Assembly: GCA_023238725.1 (NCBI GenBank)
Contig: CM041553.1
Coordinates: 6,347,001-6,411,000, forward strand
Length of the DNA: 64,000 nucleotides
Origin: Scortum barcoo
Lineage: Eukaryota > Chordata > Actinopteri > Centrarchiformes > Terapontidae
Direction of reading: 5' to 3'
In this document: positions 21,003 to 64,000 of the stretch, piece by piece
Position numbering within the stretch: position 1 is the stretch's first letter
Layout of the letters: every line of letters starts with the position of its first letter
Translations under genes and position numbers: made by a program
Notes under the pieces: generated by a model
Told to the model about the DNA's origin: nothing
Seen by the model: only the letters and a program-made list of their open reading frames with translations
Database searches by the model: none

Positions 21003-21599
21003 CTAAAAATACAGGTGGCAAATTAATAGGATGTTTCGAGGGAAAAGATTACCACTCTGCACAATGAAACAGGTCTTGAATAACAGGACACATTAGGGGA
21101 AAAAAACAACAACAAAGAAAAGCCAGGTAGTACAACAAAAGAAGCAAGAAAAAAAAGGGATGAGGAATAAAGACAAATCACCAAGAATCGTTTTGCCTGA
21201 GTGAATTGATTTAACAGCTGTGCTCCTGAAGGATACACTGTCCGGCATCTGAAATGAAAGTTCTGAGCCATTTTGCAGCTCATGACACATTTTTTTGGAG
21301 GGATCCAGGAATAATAATTATCAGGCTTTGTATTGAGGAAAAAGAGCCTTTTTTATTTAAAATAAAAGATTCTTATTGTTGCACATGCTGACTAAAAGAT
21401 TGTCGGAGATAAATCCTCTGCCAGAATTGAGTTGGTGCAGGCACCTAGAAGACGGATCACAACACGTGCCATCCAGTCCAGTGCAGCCTGCCTAACTGGG
21501 CCGAGGGAAGGATGGAGATTATCACTTCAAGACCAACTTAAAGGGGCAGGTGGGGAGCTTGGGAACCATGTGGGAAGGTTTAAGCAGCATGGCGTCAAC

Positions 21600-22063
21600 A
21601 CAGCAACGTTAGACTGGATTTTATTTTCTCCCCCGTATCATTTGGATCTATGCACTTCATTCAGATCTACCAGAACCTTGAGGGGCGCAGAGGCTTAGGG
21701 TTGGTTTGGGACCTGGTAGTTTGATGTGCTAACAACACGTCACATTGGCCAAATTAATGACAGACATACAGCACATAAAAAACAAAAGGCCTTATGCTAC
21801 ATTGAAAGAAAAAAAAAAAAAAAAGACTACTGGTACTGTGCTTCTTACAAAAAACTCCCCAATACACATTATCCATACTCATTCCAAAAGAAAAGAAAAA
21901 GGAAATAAAAATGTAATGTATGCATTCAAGTGGTACTTTTATGGCTTTTTGTACAATACAACCTTTAGTGAAAATATACATCTAGACATAAATTCAAGTA
22001 CAAATGTACAAAATCTTTAAACTCATACTTTTTTCTTTAATTATAATACACTTTTAATACAGC
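21600..22063 (-). other. grk4: probable grk4 3' UTR with poly(A) signal
   Basis: Follows the exon 16 stop. It is AT-rich near 21,780-22,060 and contains a canonical AATAAA on the minus strand at 21,625-21,620 (TTTATT on the plus strand). The cleavage point is inferred, not seen. Confidence 0.45.
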
Positions 22064-62918
<40,855 letters not shown>

Positions 62919-63310
62919 CGTCAGAATGAGAGTCCCGAGCAGTCGCGATACATTTCACTCGGCGGCGGAAAAAGACGGTGATTGTGATCAAACGTGCCGA
63001 CGGCGGTGGGGCTGCTGCAGGCGCGCAGGGCGGACGCGGCTCTGGCGCATAGTAGGTGTTTAATAGTGCCGGGCGCTCCTCTCCATGGCAGGACGACTCT
63101 TTTTTTTCTTTCCTGCTTTCGATCTATCCGGACGTATGTGTGTGTGTACCGAAGCCTACCTACGGAGCCGTGTGATTACGACGGGGCTCGTTAGCATTCA
63201 CAGCCTGCCTCCCCCTTCCCTCTCCGCCTTCCTTCCTTCCTGCTTCGGCTCCCTCCCTCCTCCTCCTCGCCCCTCCTCTGCACAACGAGCCAGCGAGAGT
63301 AGGAGGGATC
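62919..63310 (-). promoter_or_regulatory. grk4: probable grk4 5' UTR and promoter
   Basis: CpG-rich DNA upstream of the grk4 ATG, with pyrimidine/purine-rich blocks near 63,205-63,280 and no TATA box. Placement is by position only. Confidence 0.4.
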
Positions 63311-63328
63311 AATTTACAACACCAGCAG

Positions 63329-63365
<37 letters not shown>

Positions 63366-64000
63366 TGCTTCATCATACATACATGCATGCAATTTCCCTA
63401 GTCAGGCTTAGTCTCCTGAAATTATGGACGGTCGGTGCCATTTAATGTGTGGCAGTTTGGGATTAAAAGTGTGTGTGTGTGTGGTTTCCTACAAGTTTCC
63501 CCCTTCTCGACCGCAGGAGCGAGGGCCCACTGGAAACATCCAGAAAAGAGAGATGTTTCCTATACATAATCCCTCCAATATGGCTTTTTATTTTTTTCCT
63601 TTTGTCCAAACACGAGGCTAATAAGCAAACTTTCCCTGTCCGTGGTTTCCCACTGTACAGCTGATTCATGTGCTGTGGGACAATGTATTGTTAAGAAACA
63701 TGGATGTCATCGGCCACTGAGGCCTGATACAGAGCTGTCATTGTGTGCGACAATGGCGCGAGGGTTTGAAGTTGTTGCAGTGTGCCGGGTTGTACGGCCT
63801 GGAGAAAAGAGATAACAGGCCGGTTTTCTCCTCCGAGTGGCCTCGCGGTGACCCGGCATCCCTCTGGGCTCTTTAATCTGACCTTTGGATCAGGTGAACC
63901 CACAGTGCTTTGAGAAGGGTCATGTGAGAGAAAGGGAGAGGAGTGAGGGTGTGTTCCTTCGTTGGATGATGTGGACGATGAAACTGGAAAGGTTTTAAGA
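63311..64000. other. upstream flank, nothing recognised
   Basis: A CA repeat at 63,330-63,363, then unremarkable sequence. No exon or RNA gene seen on either strand. Confidence 0.6.
63330..63363. repeat. (CA)n microsatellite
   Basis: About 17 CA units upstream of the grk4 promoter. Confidence 0.9.

Overview
This is a teleost fish genomic window, probably percomorph judging by its short introns and dense CA/GA microsatellites. It holds two protein-coding genes, both on the minus strand, arranged head to tail: a G protein-coupled receptor kinase of the GRK4/5/6 group (grk4) at about 22.06-62.92 kb, and the N-terminal half of huntingtin (htt), which starts at 17,840 and runs off the left edge. 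The order grk4 then htt on one strand matches the human 4p16.3 arrangement. Both genes were rebuilt exon by exon from GT-AG boundaries, reading-frame phase and recalled family sequence; no database search was run.

Positions 1-17,840: htt exons 1-41, about 5.63 kb of CDS (about 1,876 codons) in under 18 kb. The protein begins MATMEKLMKAFESLKSF, followed by only four glutamines and no proline-rich region. The HEAT-repeat sequence is strongly conserved; the disordered part encoded by exons 10-14 is divergent. In the intron between exons 12 and 13 lies an unassigned 180-bp open segment with splice sites on both sides and phase 0/0. If spliced in, it would add 60 Ser-rich residues directly before the conserved VLD|G caspase-6 site. 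Positions 17,841-18,694 hold the htt 5' UTR and a TATA-less promoter with CCAAT and GC boxes.

Positions 18,675-22,063: no complete gene. A well-formed acceptor at 21,002 opens a 29-codon acidic tail ending VSEI, followed by about 2.2 kb of UTR-like sequence with an AATAAA at 18,695-18,700. Its parent gene is unresolved. Positions 22,064-62,918: grk4, 15 coding exons (572 residues with the first in-frame stop) plus a candidate exon 16 reached through a GC-AG intron, which would give a GRK6-like Cys/acidic tail (612 residues). grk4 introns 1, 2, 5 and 8 are 4-13 kb and hold microsatellites, diverged transposon relics and, at about 39.3-41.3 kb, an odd interleaved duplication that looks like an assembly consensus artefact. 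Positions 62,919-64,000 are the GC-rich grk4 promoter and upstream DNA.

The two genes are not known to share a pathway. grk4 encodes a membrane-associated Ser/Thr kinase that phosphorylates active GPCRs. htt encodes a large HEAT-repeat scaffold for vesicle transport and autophagy. Their pairing here is syntenic.
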